Source: JAEYFP01 sp964579795 (lineage in GTDB: Bacteria; Bacillota; Clostridia; Lachnospirales; Lachnospiraceae). From it: DNA of 64,000 nt. Below are positions 1-8,510 of this stretch, piece by piece. The notes beneath the pieces are model-generated. The model saw only the letters and a program-made list of their open reading frames with translations. It had not been told where the DNA came from and did not search any database. The stretch spans positions 29,323-93,322 of the forward strand of contig CAZOHM010000007.1 of NCBI GenBank assembly GCA_964579795.1, written 5' to 3'. The stretch's first letter is position 1, and each line of letters begins with the position of its first letter. The position numbers and the translations under genes were made by a program.

Positions 1-422
1 TGAAGTAAGAATACATCTGGAAGGTCATTAGCTGCTGCAAGTGTAGCGATCTGTGTCTTGTACTCATCATTAGCAAGAATGTTCTCTACTAAGTTTACAC
101 CAGGATTAGCTTCTTTCCACTCAGCGATCATAGTACGCATACCATCTGATCCACCGTTTCCTTCAGCTTCCTCTGATGTTGAGAAATGCATAACATTCAG
201 GTCACCTGCATAAGCAAGTCCTGCTGCTGCATCTTCTGCTGGTGCTTCCTCTGCTGCTGCATCTTCTGCTGGTGCTTCTTCTGCTGCATCATCTGCTGGT
301 GCTGCTTCCTCTGTTGCTGCAGGAGCTTCTGCTGCAGGAGCTTCTGCTGCTGAACCACAGCCTGCAAGAATTGCAGAAACCATAGCTACGCTAAGAATTA
401 CGCTTAATAACTTCTTTTTCAT
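1..422 (-). CDS. Sugar ABC transporter substrate-binding lipoprotein (3' end outside window)
   Basis: The N-terminal 140 residues of an extracytoplasmic solute-binding protein; the gene runs off the left edge. It starts MKKKLLSVILS with a hydrophobic segment and a lipobox ending LAGC, so it should be a diacylated lipoprotein outside the membrane. An Ala/Pro/Glu-rich linker of about 45 residues follows. The mature domain then begins with LNVMHFSTSEE and a segment ANDLPDVFLLQ that resembles the start of family 1 sugar-binding proteins. GGAGG sits 8 bases before the ATG. The ligand cannot be told from this fragment. Confident as a binding-protein lipoprotein, less so for sugar. Confidence 0.85.
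   Translation of the reverse strand, partial: MKKKLLSVILSVAMVSAILAGCGSAAEAPAAEAPAATEEAAPADDAAEEAPAEDAAAEEAPAEDAAAGLAYAGDLNVMHFSTSEEAEGNGGSDGMRTMIAEWKEANPGVNLVENILANDEYKTQIATLAAANDLPDVFLL
221..312. repeat. About three 30-bp tandem copies encoding an acidic Ala/Pro linker
   Basis: Two near-identical 30-base units (221-250 and 251-280) and a diverged third lie in frame inside the lipoprotein gene. They encode EEAPAEDAAA-like decapeptides that tether the binding domain to the lipid anchor. Similar but non-repeated Ala-rich linkers follow the lipid Cys of the binding protein at 52395. Confidence 0.8.
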
Positions 423-721
423 TTCTTTTCCTCCATTTTGAATACTTGTTTTTGTCTTGCGTCCAAGAAATCACTTAACAAAAATCATTTCGTAACTTAA
501 CAGTTTTGACAACTCTTTATGTACGCTCTTCATTTTTGTATATGTTCTTCCTTAAACGACTAAGTTAATTTTAGCACGAATGTAGTTGATGTTTCACCCC
601 TCTTTTTTAGATTCTAATTGCATTAAATTTTAGATATTTTGTTTCAGTTTTCAAAAAATTGGGTTATTTACTTAATCGTTTTATTTTTTTACTAAATCAC
701 TTAAATTGTTACTTTTCGCAC
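423..721. other. AT-rich intergenic region and leader of the binding-protein gene
   Basis: No gene is seen in this gap (423-782 including the hairpin at 722-751). It holds the probable promoter of the left-hand lipoprotein gene and a leader of about 140 bases. ACTTAA-type hexamers recur (around 473, 496 and 704, with variants near 551 and 669); they could be regulator sites, but spacing and sequence are irregular. Confidence 0.5.
568..596 (-). promoter_or_regulatory. Predicted sigma-A promoter of the left-edge binding-protein gene
   Basis: Minus strand: TGAAAC (596-591), 17-base spacer, then TAAAAT (573-568) preceded by TGC, an extended -10. The -35 is poor, so the call rests mainly on the extended -10. 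Confidence 0.4.
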
Positions 722-751
722 AACAAAGGATTCCTTTCGGAATCCTTTGTT
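722..751 (-). terminator. 13-bp hairpin ending the pilC-like operon
   Basis: Perfect inverted repeat with arms at 722-734 and 739-751 and loop 735-738, 31 bases past the stop of the last gene of the operon. The stem ends in T-rich CCTTTGTT, but no long T-run follows on the minus strand, so efficiency is uncertain. Confidence 0.65.
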
Positions 752-782
752 CATTTTATGTTCATATTATGTCCAAATTCCA

Positions 783-2159
783 TTAATTATTTCGTAACAA
801 TTTGGCATAGGTGATTCCATCGTCATGAAGCCCCGGAGTCGAAAGTCCTCCAAGGAACTCTGTCAGCAGCTGTTCCTGTCCGGATATTTCATGTTTGTCT
901 GAAAGCAGCTTACGAAGTATCTCTCTATTTGACACAATGTTGTTATTTCCCTGTACATAGATACGATCCTCTGCAAGAATCAAACCCTCTACATTACAGT
1001 CGCTTTCAACAATCACGTTTCCTGTAGAAAGTACTATTCCTGTCAAATCCTTTGAAATCACAACATCTCCGTCTGCCAGTATCATATCATAGGCGCCCTG
1101 ATAGTTCTCATCATTTGTGGAATTATAGTAATACTCTAATGTATTGTTATTTTGACAGACTGTTTCGAGTAATTCCTGCATATGTGTAAGTAATACATCA
1201 GAATCGGAAACAACGCTTGAATCGTCATCTGTATTCCTCAGAATTTCTGTTCCTTCTATATTATAATCTGTTCTTGCCAGATATGTATCCATTTTATTGA
1301 TTTTATCAGTATAAATAGAAATGGGGGCATCTTTTGTACCAAATATTACAAATGCTCCCTTCAGATTAATATCACCTGCCGAAATAAGCGTATCCGCCTG
1401 AATGCCGAGCTGGGTAGACAACACATTAAACCCACCATAAGTATCCTTTTCTCCGTATGCTGCTTCGGCTTTACGATATTCACTGACAGGATGTGTCCCT
1501 GCAAATATGTTGCCAACAACAGAAGATGTTCTGCCTGTTACATAGATTCCCTTTCTTCCTATTAAAGAGTAAGAAAAAAGTTCATCATTTCCTTCAAAAA
1601 AATCTGCACGAGGAATGCTGACTGAAAACTCACAGCATCTGCTTTCTGAATAATTAAGTGAATCCTCATACACAAGTCTGATATCATGAAGAATACATTC
1701 ATTGACTTCACCGGTCGACTTGTTAGTTACAGGCTCTAACCACGGTATCTGCTCCATATCAACCTTTACCACATCTGATTGCTGTGCTGACAGATATTGA
1801 TTTAATAACACATTTGCACCTTTTTTATCACAAAACAGTCTTTCAACACGGTCAATATATCCCTTTTGAAAAGTGTCCTCTGCTGTCTTCTCATCAAGCA
1901 TCTGCAAATTATTTCGGATAATACTGCTGCTCAATTCCTCATATTCATCCTCTGCACAGCCGCGCAACTCCTTCTCAAGTCCTTTTTGCAAACTGCGCTG
2001 CGCACTGTCCAGACTTTCTACGGCATGCACCTTCGCTCTCTGATCCTTCATCTGTTTCAGATAACCGACGGTTCTTCCGGAAACAAGCAGCATAGAAAAA
2101 CCTAAAACAAAAAAAGAAAGGAATAACACAGTTACCGCAATCATACTGGAATGTTTCAA
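783..2159 (-). CDS. Single-pass membrane protein with bactofilin-like C-terminal part, pilus-operon associated
   Basis: Not a family I can name. The N-terminus has one strong membrane segment (about residues 7-28) after a short cationic start, like PilX-type minor pilus proteins. A charged, probably helical stretch follows. The rest alternates short beta strands with Gly/Asn turns (GDVVISKDL, GNVIVESDCNVEGLILAEDRI), resembling a bactofilin or beta-helix fold. The chosen start is TTG at 2159, with AAAGGAG nine bases upstream; a GTG at 2180 would overlap the upstream pilC-like gene by 4 bases but has no ribosome site. It is the last gene of the six-gene operon and is followed by a hairpin. A role as minor pilin-like or scaffold partner of the PilC protein is inference. 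Confidence 0.75.
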   Translation of the reverse strand: MKHSSMIAVTVLFLSFFVLGFSMLLVSGRTVGYLKQMKDQRAKVHAVESLDSAQRSLQKGLEKELRGCAEDEYEELSSSIIRNNLQMLDEKTAEDTFQKGYIDRVERLFCDKKGANVLLNQYLSAQQSDVVKVDMEQIPWLEPVTNKSTGEVNECILHDIRLVYEDSLNYSESRCCEFSVSIPRADFFEGNDELFSYSLIGRKGIYVTGRTSSVVGNIFAGTHPVSEYRKAEAAYGEKDTYGGFNVLSTQLGIQADTLISAGDINLKGAFVIFGTKDAPISIYTDKINKMDTYLARTDYNIEGTEILRNTDDDSSVVSDSDVLLTHMQELLETVCQNNNTLEYYYNSTNDENYQGAYDMILADGDVVISKDLTGIVLSTGNVIVESDCNVEGLILAEDRIYVQGNNNIVSNREILRKLLSDKHEISGQEQLLTEFLGGLSTPGLHDDGITYAKLLRNN

Positions 2160-2176
2160 AATAAGTGTCTCCTTTA

Positions 2177-3394
2177 TCACATATTGCTAACCGCATCATA
2201 CAAAGTAAGCATAGGCTGCATGATCGCCATAATCAGTACTCCACTAATAACTGCCATAAGTAATATGATTGCCGGCTCTATAACTGCTGTCATACGTCCA
2301 GCAATGTCCTCTGTTTCATTTTCAAAATAGTCAGCAGCTTCTTCAAGCAGTGGCACAAGATTACCGGTTTCTTCTCCAATAGACACCATATGAATAAGCA
2401 TTGGCGGAAACAAACCGCATGTTTGAAGTGGCTTGGAAAGTGCCACCCCAGCCTGAGTCTGTTTACTAGCTGTAAGAACAGCCTGTTCAAACAGCACATT
2501 ATCATGTAATGTCTCTGCTACCATTTCCAATGCCTGAGGCATCGCAATACCCGCATGTAATTGTGCAGACAGCGCTCTTGCAAGTCTCGCACTTTCTATC
2601 CTTGTCTGTAATTTCCCATAAAAAGGAGTATACATGATGCAGTGTGAAAAAAATCGTCTTCCGGATAAGGTATTTGACCATAGTTTCAAAATAACAGTAA
2701 GCAAAAAGAACCCGCTCACAACTGCCCACCAATAATCTGCAAAAAAGCAACTTACCAAATTAACACATCTCGTAAACGCAGGCATATCAATATTCATATC
2801 AGCAAACATTGCCAAAAAAGATGGTATCACAAATGCAAGCATCGCAAAGATCACGGCAAGTGCCACACAAAAAACATAAAAGGGGTATGTCCGCGTCTGA
2901 CGAATAACTTTACGTAACCCTGTCTCTTTTTCAAACTGTACTGCCATACTTAAAAAAGAAGCATCCAGGGTGCCTGCATCCTCGCCTGCTTCTACTGCAT
3001 TGACAAGCATCTGTGGAAACACGTTGCCCTGTTTCTGCATAGCCGCAGCCAAAGATTCGCCACTTTTGATATCATCAATTAAACAGGCAACGCTCTTTCT
3101 CAAATACTTATTCTCTGTCTGTTCACAAAGCATCTGCAAAGTATTTACTGTACTGACTCCGGCACTATGAATGCTGACAAACTGATTGCAAAACACGCAG
3201 TAATCATTCGGTTTTACTTTGTCAGAGCTTCTGAAAACTATCACACGTCTTTGTAAAACATTTTCTGTCAGACTTGCAACAAGTAATCCATCATTTTTGC
3301 ATTTTTCTCTTGCCTGTTCTTCTGAAACTGCCATTACAGTTCCTTTTCTCTCTATGCCATCTGTTCCAATGGCTTTGTATTGATATTCCGGCAT
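2177..3394 (-). CDS. Type II secretion / type IV pilus inner-membrane platform protein (GspF/PilC family)
   Basis: Polytopic platform protein of about 405 residues, the usual length of PilC/GspF. It starts MPEYQYKAIGTDG, the classic opening of this family. The two T2SSF repeats are visible: one around residues 60-190 with a membrane segment near 165-190, the other around 265-395 ending in a membrane segment (PAIILLMAVISGVLIMAIM). Motifs VEAGEDAGTLD and VSIGEETGNLVPLLE are the conserved glycine-rich turns of the two copies. In known systems it contacts the assembly ATPase and pseudopilins. I chose ATG at 3394 with GGAG seven bases upstream; in-frame ATG at 3406 and TTG at 3418 are alternatives. 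No PilB, PilT, PilD or major pilin gene lies in the window, so it must rely on partners elsewhere. Confidence 0.9.
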   Translation of the reverse strand: MPEYQYKAIGTDGIERKGTVMAVSEEQAREKCKNDGLLVASLTENVLQRRVIVFRSSDKVKPNDYCVFCNQFVSIHSAGVSTVNTLQMLCEQTENKYLRKSVACLIDDIKSGESLAAAMQKQGNVFPQMLVNAVEAGEDAGTLDASFLSMAVQFEKETGLRKVIRQTRTYPFYVFCVALAVIFAMLAFVIPSFLAMFADMNIDMPAFTRCVNLVSCFFADYWWAVVSGFFLLTVILKLWSNTLSGRRFFSHCIMYTPFYGKLQTRIESARLARALSAQLHAGIAMPQALEMVAETLHDNVLFEQAVLTASKQTQAGVALSKPLQTCGLFPPMLIHMVSIGEETGNLVPLLEEAADYFENETEDIAGRMTAVIEPAIILLMAVISGVLIMAIMQPMLTLYDAVSNM

Positions 3395-3414
3395 TGTCTT
3401 CTCCATTCGCCTTA

Positions 3415-4392
3415 TCAATTAGTATTTGTATCAATCAGTTCTCCACCTGTTTTTGCAGCTTCTCTGAGTGCCGGCACAAATTCCGAATAATCCACCATGC
3501 TGATGTTCAAGTCCACTTCTCCGTCCACACCCGGAATAAATCCCGACTCCGTATACTGCCAAATAGTAAAATCATACATAAAATCATTCTCTTCCAGGTA
3601 CTGTGGTGCCCAAAAATCATATTCCTGCAGCATATCCAGGTTCAAATTTCGCCTCATCCAGTTTTCACCTGCATAGATAATCGGATAATATCCTGCTTCC
3701 TTAATCTTATCACAGAAGGCAATGCACATTTCGCTTCTAAGCTCATCCGATATTTCCGTTGTACGTGTGCGGGCTGCACTGTCGGTTACATATTCTGTAT
3801 CAATTGCAACCGGATAACTGATTTTATAATCTTCAAGTAAGGATATTACAAACTCTGCTTCTTTCTCTGCTTCTGCAACTGAAACAGCCTGTGTAAAGAA
3901 ATAAACACCTAATGGAATGTCTGCATCATTGGCTGCCTGTGCATATTCATCAAACTTTTCATCCTTTACAAGACCACCTTCTGTATATCCTCTGTATCCA
4001 CAGCGTAGCATAACAAACTCAACAGGCGAAGCTTTCAGTTCATCCCAGTCAACCATTTGCTGGTGATAACTCAAATCGACACCAAGATGAGATATTTTCT
4101 TTCCATCCTCATCAAAGTATGCCATAAACCCATCATCCAGACGGAAATTCTCTTTGATATAAGAATTCACCGGTATCTGCCCATACACGCGTCTGCGCTC
4201 GGGTACATATACATTGACTATCTGAGTCTCTTCTGTCTTTTCTTCTATTTGTTCCACTTCAGCATTCATTTCATTCGATTCTGTAAAATGGATTACTAAC
4301 ATCCCCACTACAAATCCAAAGAAAAAAAATGTAATAATCAGACATATAACCAGTGCGCTTTTACCGTTGTTTTTTCCTTTGCCGCTACCCAA
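3415..4392 (-). CDS. Membrane-anchored GH25 muramidase (lysozyme family)
   Basis: A GH25 1,4-beta-N-acetylmuramidase fused to an N-terminal membrane anchor (about residues 13-36), so the enzyme probably faces the wall from the outer side of the membrane. GH25 signatures in order: GVDLSYHQQMVDW, VMLRCGYRGYTEGG, PLGVYFF, the acidic catalytic pair in AIDTEY, FWAPQY, and IWQYTESG near the end with VDLN. Key acids appear present, so it should be active. The start is TTG at 4392 with GGAG seven bases upstream; no ATG exists before the membrane segment. It overlaps the upstream receiver gene by 8 bases. Its place next to pilC suggests local opening of peptidoglycan for a trans-envelope structure (inference). 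Confidence 0.9.
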   Translation of the reverse strand: MGSGKGKNNGKSALVICLIITFFFFGFVVGMLVIHFTESNEMNAEVEQIEEKTEETQIVNVYVPERRRVYGQIPVNSYIKENFRLDDGFMAYFDEDGKKISHLGVDLSYHQQMVDWDELKASPVEFVMLRCGYRGYTEGGLVKDEKFDEYAQAANDADIPLGVYFFTQAVSVAEAEKEAEFVISLLEDYKISYPVAIDTEYVTDSAARTRTTEISDELRSEMCIAFCDKIKEAGYYPIIYAGENWMRRNLNLDMLQEYDFWAPQYLEENDFMYDFTIWQYTESGFIPGVDGEVDLNISMVDYSEFVPALREAAKTGGELIDTNTN

Positions 4393-5065
4393 TCAGTTCT
4401 CCTACCTTTGCGATTAATTCATCCTTTTCAAATGGTTTCTCCATTAAAAGTACTGGAAACTGCTCGAGGGGCTGCGCATGTCTGATCTGTGCAAGCAGCT
4501 GTATCGGGCTCACGCCTGATTCATCACATCCAAGAATCATAAGATCAATATGCTTCTTTCGCAACAGCTCCACAGCCTGAATTGCTGAATTGACCAGATA
4601 AGTCTTATAGGAAACAGCCTCAAGCTCTGTACGCATTTCACGCAGCAGATTCACATCCTTATGTACAATCAGCAGTGTCTGTCCATTTGGTTTTCTACTG
4701 TATTCTGAAAACACAAGCTCCACACGTTTTAACAGCTCTGTTTTTGGAGCAGTCTTTACAAAATAGCCTGCTGCCCCCTGTTCCATGACCTCTCGAACAA
4801 TTCCAGGATTTGATATTCCTGAAAGAAATACAACCGGTATTTTCTTATACTGCGGATTTTTAACAATCTCAGTAAACACCTGCAAGCCATTTAAAATCGG
4901 CATTTCAATATCAAGTAGAACCATATCTGCCTCATATTCGTTCATTCTTTCCACAAAGCGATAACCGGCATTCTCTATCTGGACCTCATACTGATCCTCA
5001 AGATATTTCTTTAATATCTTTAAAGTCACAATATCATCATCAATAATTAATATCTTCTTTTTCAT
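4385..5065 (-). CDS. Double-receiver response regulator, second receiver degenerate
   Basis: 226 residues made of two CheY-like receiver domains and no output domain. Receiver 1 (1-120) is canonical: acidic cluster IDDD, phosphoacceptor in LLDIEMP, Ser in FLSG and Lys in FVKTAP. Receiver 2 (about 128-226) keeps KPF but has Gly where the phosphoacceptor Asp should be (MILGCDESG) and a weakened acidic pocket (VHKD). It is the only protein of the pair here with a phosphorylatable receiver, so it is the likely target of the hybrid kinase encoded upstream. It overlaps the GH25 gene downstream by 8 bases and lies 46 bases from the gene upstream. Confidence 0.85.
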   Translation of the reverse strand: MKKKILIIDDDIVTLKILKKYLEDQYEVQIENAGYRFVERMNEYEADMVLLDIEMPILNGLQVFTEIVKNPQYKKIPVVFLSGISNPGIVREVMEQGAAGYFVKTAPKTELLKRVELVFSEYSRKPNGQTLLIVHKDVNLLREMRTELEAVSYKTYLVNSAIQAVELLRKKHIDLMILGCDESGVSPIQLLAQIRHAQPLEQFPVLLMEKPFEKDELIAKVGELIG

Positions 5066-5111
5066 ATGTGCATCCTTAATTATCTATTTCAAATTGACAA
5101 TAAATAAGCAT

Positions 5112-6344
5112 TTATTTTCTCTGGTATCTGGAAAATACAGATTCAATAATTCCAAGTAATGAGCTCTGTGATACCGGTTTTGGCAACAGACCCATCACAC
5201 CTGCCTGCTGACATTGTTTTGCGAGCTCTGTTGTATCACCCTCTGCCAAAAATACCGTTGGAACATTCTTTCCATTTGGATGCCAGCGAACACTCGATAA
5301 AATCTTAAATCCATCTAGTACCGGCATATTGTAACTAACCAGCAGAATATCCGCATGAGATTTCACAAAATAATCGATGGCACGCATTCCTGATTCCAAT
5401 AAAACAACCTGATACTGATTGCCAAGAAACAGTTCACATGACTTTAATGTATTGACATCTGCATCTACAATTACAACTGTCTTTTTTTCTGAAGCAGGTC
5501 GCTGCATTTGTGGCATTGGTATCTGTGACATCTGCTGTTGTGGTATCTGCTGTGCCTGCATTTGTGGCATAGGTATTTGAGACATTTGTGGTTGCATTTG
5601 TTGTGGCATTGTCTGTCCAAAAGACATTACACCCATGTTCATGCTTCCAATTCCATTGTTTACTCCCGGCGCAGAAAATACCGGTGTATTCATGCTTGCC
5701 TCTCTGGCTTTCATTTCTTCCTTCATACGCAACGCAGAAAAAACAAGCTCCTTAATTTCCTCCGTGCGCTGTTGTCCACGTGCAAGTGCCTGTTCCAAAT
5801 GCTGACGCTGCTCTTCTTCTGTGAGAATAATACTTCTTTTTATTGTATTTTCATCCTCACCGACAGGCTTAAGCAGTAAACCTGAAACCTTATCTATGCT
5901 CTTTTCTTCTGAATAAAGCAGCGGCTGATCATCTATATCGAGTCCAAATTCTATTCTTTCAAACGTTTTCATCATTGTGGAGTATACTTTTTTAGAATCA
6001 AGCTCTCCTTCATAAAACACAGCATCTTCAATCTCCAGAAAGCTTAGAGCACGCTCCGAAAAAATATCTGACACAAACAAAATGACAGGAATCCTGTCAA
6101 GTTCCAGATTCTTCTCCTCATTTTTCATCCAGTCAAACATATACAGACCATGACCCTTTACATCATCTGCATTCATAAGAACCATATCTGTTACTCTGCC
6201 TGATGGCTCCGGACGAATCAGTTTTTTGGCACTGTCTCCGTATGTAGTACAATAAGTATCTGCATACTGCGGCATGTACTCCTTGATTTGATTTCTCCTT
6301 GCTTCATTGTCATCCACGATTACAATTTTCATTTTGTCGCTCAT
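5112..6344 (-). CDS. Double pseudo-receiver protein with Gln/Met/Pro-rich linker
   Basis: Two receiver-like domains (about 1-130 and 290-410) flank a helical segment and a Gln/Met/Pro-rich linker in which the motif MSQIPMPQMQ occurs twice. In receiver 1 the phosphoacceptor is Asn (VLMNADD) and the conserved Lys is replaced in FYEGELD. In receiver 2 the position is Ser (LLVSYNMPVLDG) while the LPKP lysine is kept. Neither domain should take a phosphoryl group, so it probably works as a constitutive scaffold or decoy. It begins with ATGA overlapping the stop of the hybrid kinase, with GGAGAC upstream, so the two are translationally coupled. Confidence 0.85.
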   Translation of the reverse strand: MSDKMKIVIVDDNEARRNQIKEYMPQYADTYCTTYGDSAKKLIRPEPSGRVTDMVLMNADDVKGHGLYMFDWMKNEEKNLELDRIPVILFVSDIFSERALSFLEIEDAVFYEGELDSKKVYSTMMKTFERIEFGLDIDDQPLLYSEEKSIDKVSGLLLKPVGEDENTIKRSIILTEEEQRQHLEQALARGQQRTEEIKELVFSALRMKEEMKAREASMNTPVFSAPGVNNGIGSMNMGVMSFGQTMPQQMQPQMSQIPMPQMQAQQIPQQQMSQIPMPQMQRPASEKKTVVIVDADVNTLKSCELFLGNQYQVVLLESGMRAIDYFVKSHADILLVSYNMPVLDGFKILSSVRWHPNGKNVPTVFLAEGDTTELAKQCQQAGVMGLLPKPVSQSSLLGIIESVFSRYQRK

Positions 6345-8377
6345 ACTGTCTCCTTGTCTACATCATCCAGAAGCTGTTTGTCTTCCAGAACCACCTTGAT
6401 GTTTGCAATCAATTTGCGGTATGTTTCCAGTAATGCTTTGTAATTTGCGAGAATAAATGCGATTTGACCGTTTTTCCCAGCCATTTCATGAATCTTAGCC
6501 ATTGTGAAAAGCTTATGCGCTCCGATATTGGCAGCAACACTTTTCAAGGCATGTACACTAATTGTATAATCTGTATAATTTTCTACCTCAATATACTGCT
6601 CAAGCTCTTTGCACTTATCTTCTCCGTACTCATAGACTACTTTTAATATTTCCAGATAATCGTCCACACTATTATCACATTTAAGAAGTCCGGTAAAAAT
6701 ATCAATTCCTTCTATTTCAAAATCAACAGTCACATCTACATCTGCTTTTGTTTCAATTCCCTTTACAATCAAGTATTCAGGCAAATAAGATAACAGCATC
6801 TGCTCCAGTCTTTGTACTTCAATCGGTTTTGACAGATAATCTATAAAACCCTGTTTGACGAATGTATCCTTGATTCCTCGGATTGCATTTGCAGATACAG
6901 CAATCACCTTAATATTTCTTTTTTTCTCATCCTCCAGCGCATGAATTTGTTTCGTTGTCTCTATACCATCCATCTGAGGCATCATATGATCCATAAAAAT
7001 CAAATCATAATCATTATTCTTAACAAGCTCTAATGCAGCATATCCACTTTCTGCACTGTCTGCCTCAATTTGATAATGGTGTAAAAGTCCTTTCAAAATA
7101 CGTAAATTAATCGCATTGTCATCCACAACAAGGATACGGGAGCCAGGCGCATAAAAAATCTTTTTCTGTTTTTTATCTTCTGTTGTCTGCTTAACAACAT
7201 AGGTAGACAGCTTTTGATGGCTTAATACCTTCTGATAAATCTGAATGGTAAATGTCGTCCCCATTCCATATGTGCTCTCCACTCTGATATTTCCTCCCAT
7301 CAGATGCACAAGCTGATTGGAAATGGAAAGTCCCAGACCAGTCCCCTCTATTCCACGGTTCACTCTGGAATCTACCTGTTTGAATTTATCAAATATAGAA
7401 TCTAAATCCTCTTTGCGAATACCAATTCCTGTATCATGAACTTTAAAAATCAACATGACCATGTCTTCATCAACCGGCACACCGTCAATCTCTGTGACCG
7501 GTACATAGTCAGCTGAAAATTCCACAAAACCTTCTCTTGTGAATTTCACAGCATTATTAATTACATTAATTAACACCTGTCTGATTCTGACTATGTCGCC
7601 ATACAGCTGTCCTGGTATTTCAGGATTGATGTTTGTTCGAAACTCAAGAGCCTTATTCTGTATGGGGATAGAAATAATGCTTTCCACGTCAGAAAACAGA
7701 TAATGTAAATAGTAAGCAACCGGAATCAGCTCCAGATTGCCGGACTCCATCTTTGAAATATCAAGCAGGTCATTAATAATTGCAAGAAGATTGTTTGATG
7801 CACGTTTGATGTCTCCTGCATACTCATTAACCTCGGCTTGGCTCTCAGTCTGTAAAATCAATTCAGAGAAACCAAGAATTGCATTCATTGGCGTCCTTAT
7901 TTCATGAGAAATATTAGCAATAAAGGTATTCTTTGTTTCATTGGCATCTACTGCAGTATGTAGAGAATGTGCCATATCATTAATTGATTCAGATAATAGA
8001 GCAAGCTCATCCTTTGATTTGATTACAAGCTCAACGTTCCGCTCTCCTTTTGCAATCTGCCTGGTTGCTGTTACCACATCATAAATTGGTTTTAAGGACT
8101 CATCGATACGTTTACGTATAAAATGACAGGTCAGTGCTGTAGAAATAATCCAAAGGAAAAAAACCGTCACAAAAAGCAGCAGCTTTGAGCCATCAACAGC
8201 CAGAACAATCTCGCCTGTGTTTGCATAGTGTTCAAGGATTCTTATTGCGTCTGTTGAACGTAAAAAGAAAAACACTGCCGCACAGTAGCTAAAGATAAAA
8301 ACCATCGAAAGACTGATATATACAGCAATTTTAAAAGAAATCTTAGATCCAAGCTTTGTCCTGTCATACAATTTCAT
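6341..8377 (-). CDS. Hybrid sensor histidine kinase (HAMP-HisKA-HATPase-REC-Hpt)
   Basis: 678 residues. Two membrane segments (about 17-38 and 66-86) enclose a very short external loop, so any external signal domain is minimal. HAMP follows, then HisKA with His158 in NISHEIRTPMNAILG, a catalytic ATPase domain with DTGIGI and GTGLGLSISNQL, a receiver with the canonical FMDHMMPQMDG and a C-terminal Hpt domain with a candidate His in SVHALKSVAANIG. The full phosphorelay therefore sits in one protein. It is the first gene of the operon; GGAGG lies 11 bases before ATG. Its stop overlaps the next gene by 4 bases. Probable output partner: the double-receiver protein encoded at 4385-5065. Confidence 0.93.
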   Translation of the reverse strand: MKLYDRTKLGSKISFKIAVYISLSMVFIFSYCAAVFFFLRSTDAIRILEHYANTGEIVLAVDGSKLLLFVTVFFLWIISTALTCHFIRKRIDESLKPIYDVVTATRQIAKGERNVELVIKSKDELALLSESINDMAHSLHTAVDANETKNTFIANISHEIRTPMNAILGFSELILQTESQAEVNEYAGDIKRASNNLLAIINDLLDISKMESGNLELIPVAYYLHYLFSDVESIISIPIQNKALEFRTNINPEIPGQLYGDIVRIRQVLINVINNAVKFTREGFVEFSADYVPVTEIDGVPVDEDMVMLIFKVHDTGIGIRKEDLDSIFDKFKQVDSRVNRGIEGTGLGLSISNQLVHLMGGNIRVESTYGMGTTFTIQIYQKVLSHQKLSTYVVKQTTEDKKQKKIFYAPGSRILVVDDNAINLRILKGLLHHYQIEADSAESGYAALELVKNNDYDLIFMDHMMPQMDGIETTKQIHALEDEKKRNIKVIAVSANAIRGIKDTFVKQGFIDYLSKPIEVQRLEQMLLSYLPEYLIVKGIETKADVDVTVDFEIEGIDIFTGLLKCDNSVDDYLEILKVVYEYGEDKCKELEQYIEVENYTDYTISVHALKSVAANIGAHKLFTMAKIHEMAGKNGQIAFILANYKALLETYRKLIANIKVVLEDKQLLDDVDKETV

Positions 8378-8437
8378 AATATCCGTTTCCTCCAGATACT
8401 CTTATTCATATTCTACCCCAATATCCTGCACACTTCA

Positions 8438-8475
8438 ACAAAAAAAGGAAACAGAAATTACTTTTCTGCTTCCTT
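8438..8475 (-). terminator. Rho-independent terminator after the bactofilin gene
   Basis: Arms 8445-8457 and 8463-8475 pair over 12 of 13 positions. On the minus strand the stem is followed by a run of seven T. It separates the bactofilin gene from the kinase operon. Confidence 0.8.
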
Positions 8476-8510
8476 AGTATAGTTATAATGCTGTAACTAA
8501 AATTTGCATA

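Noticed and set aside
473..720. Recurring ACTTAA hexamers as an operator array
   Set aside because: Spacing and flanks vary and the region is very AT-rich, so the recurrence may be composition only.
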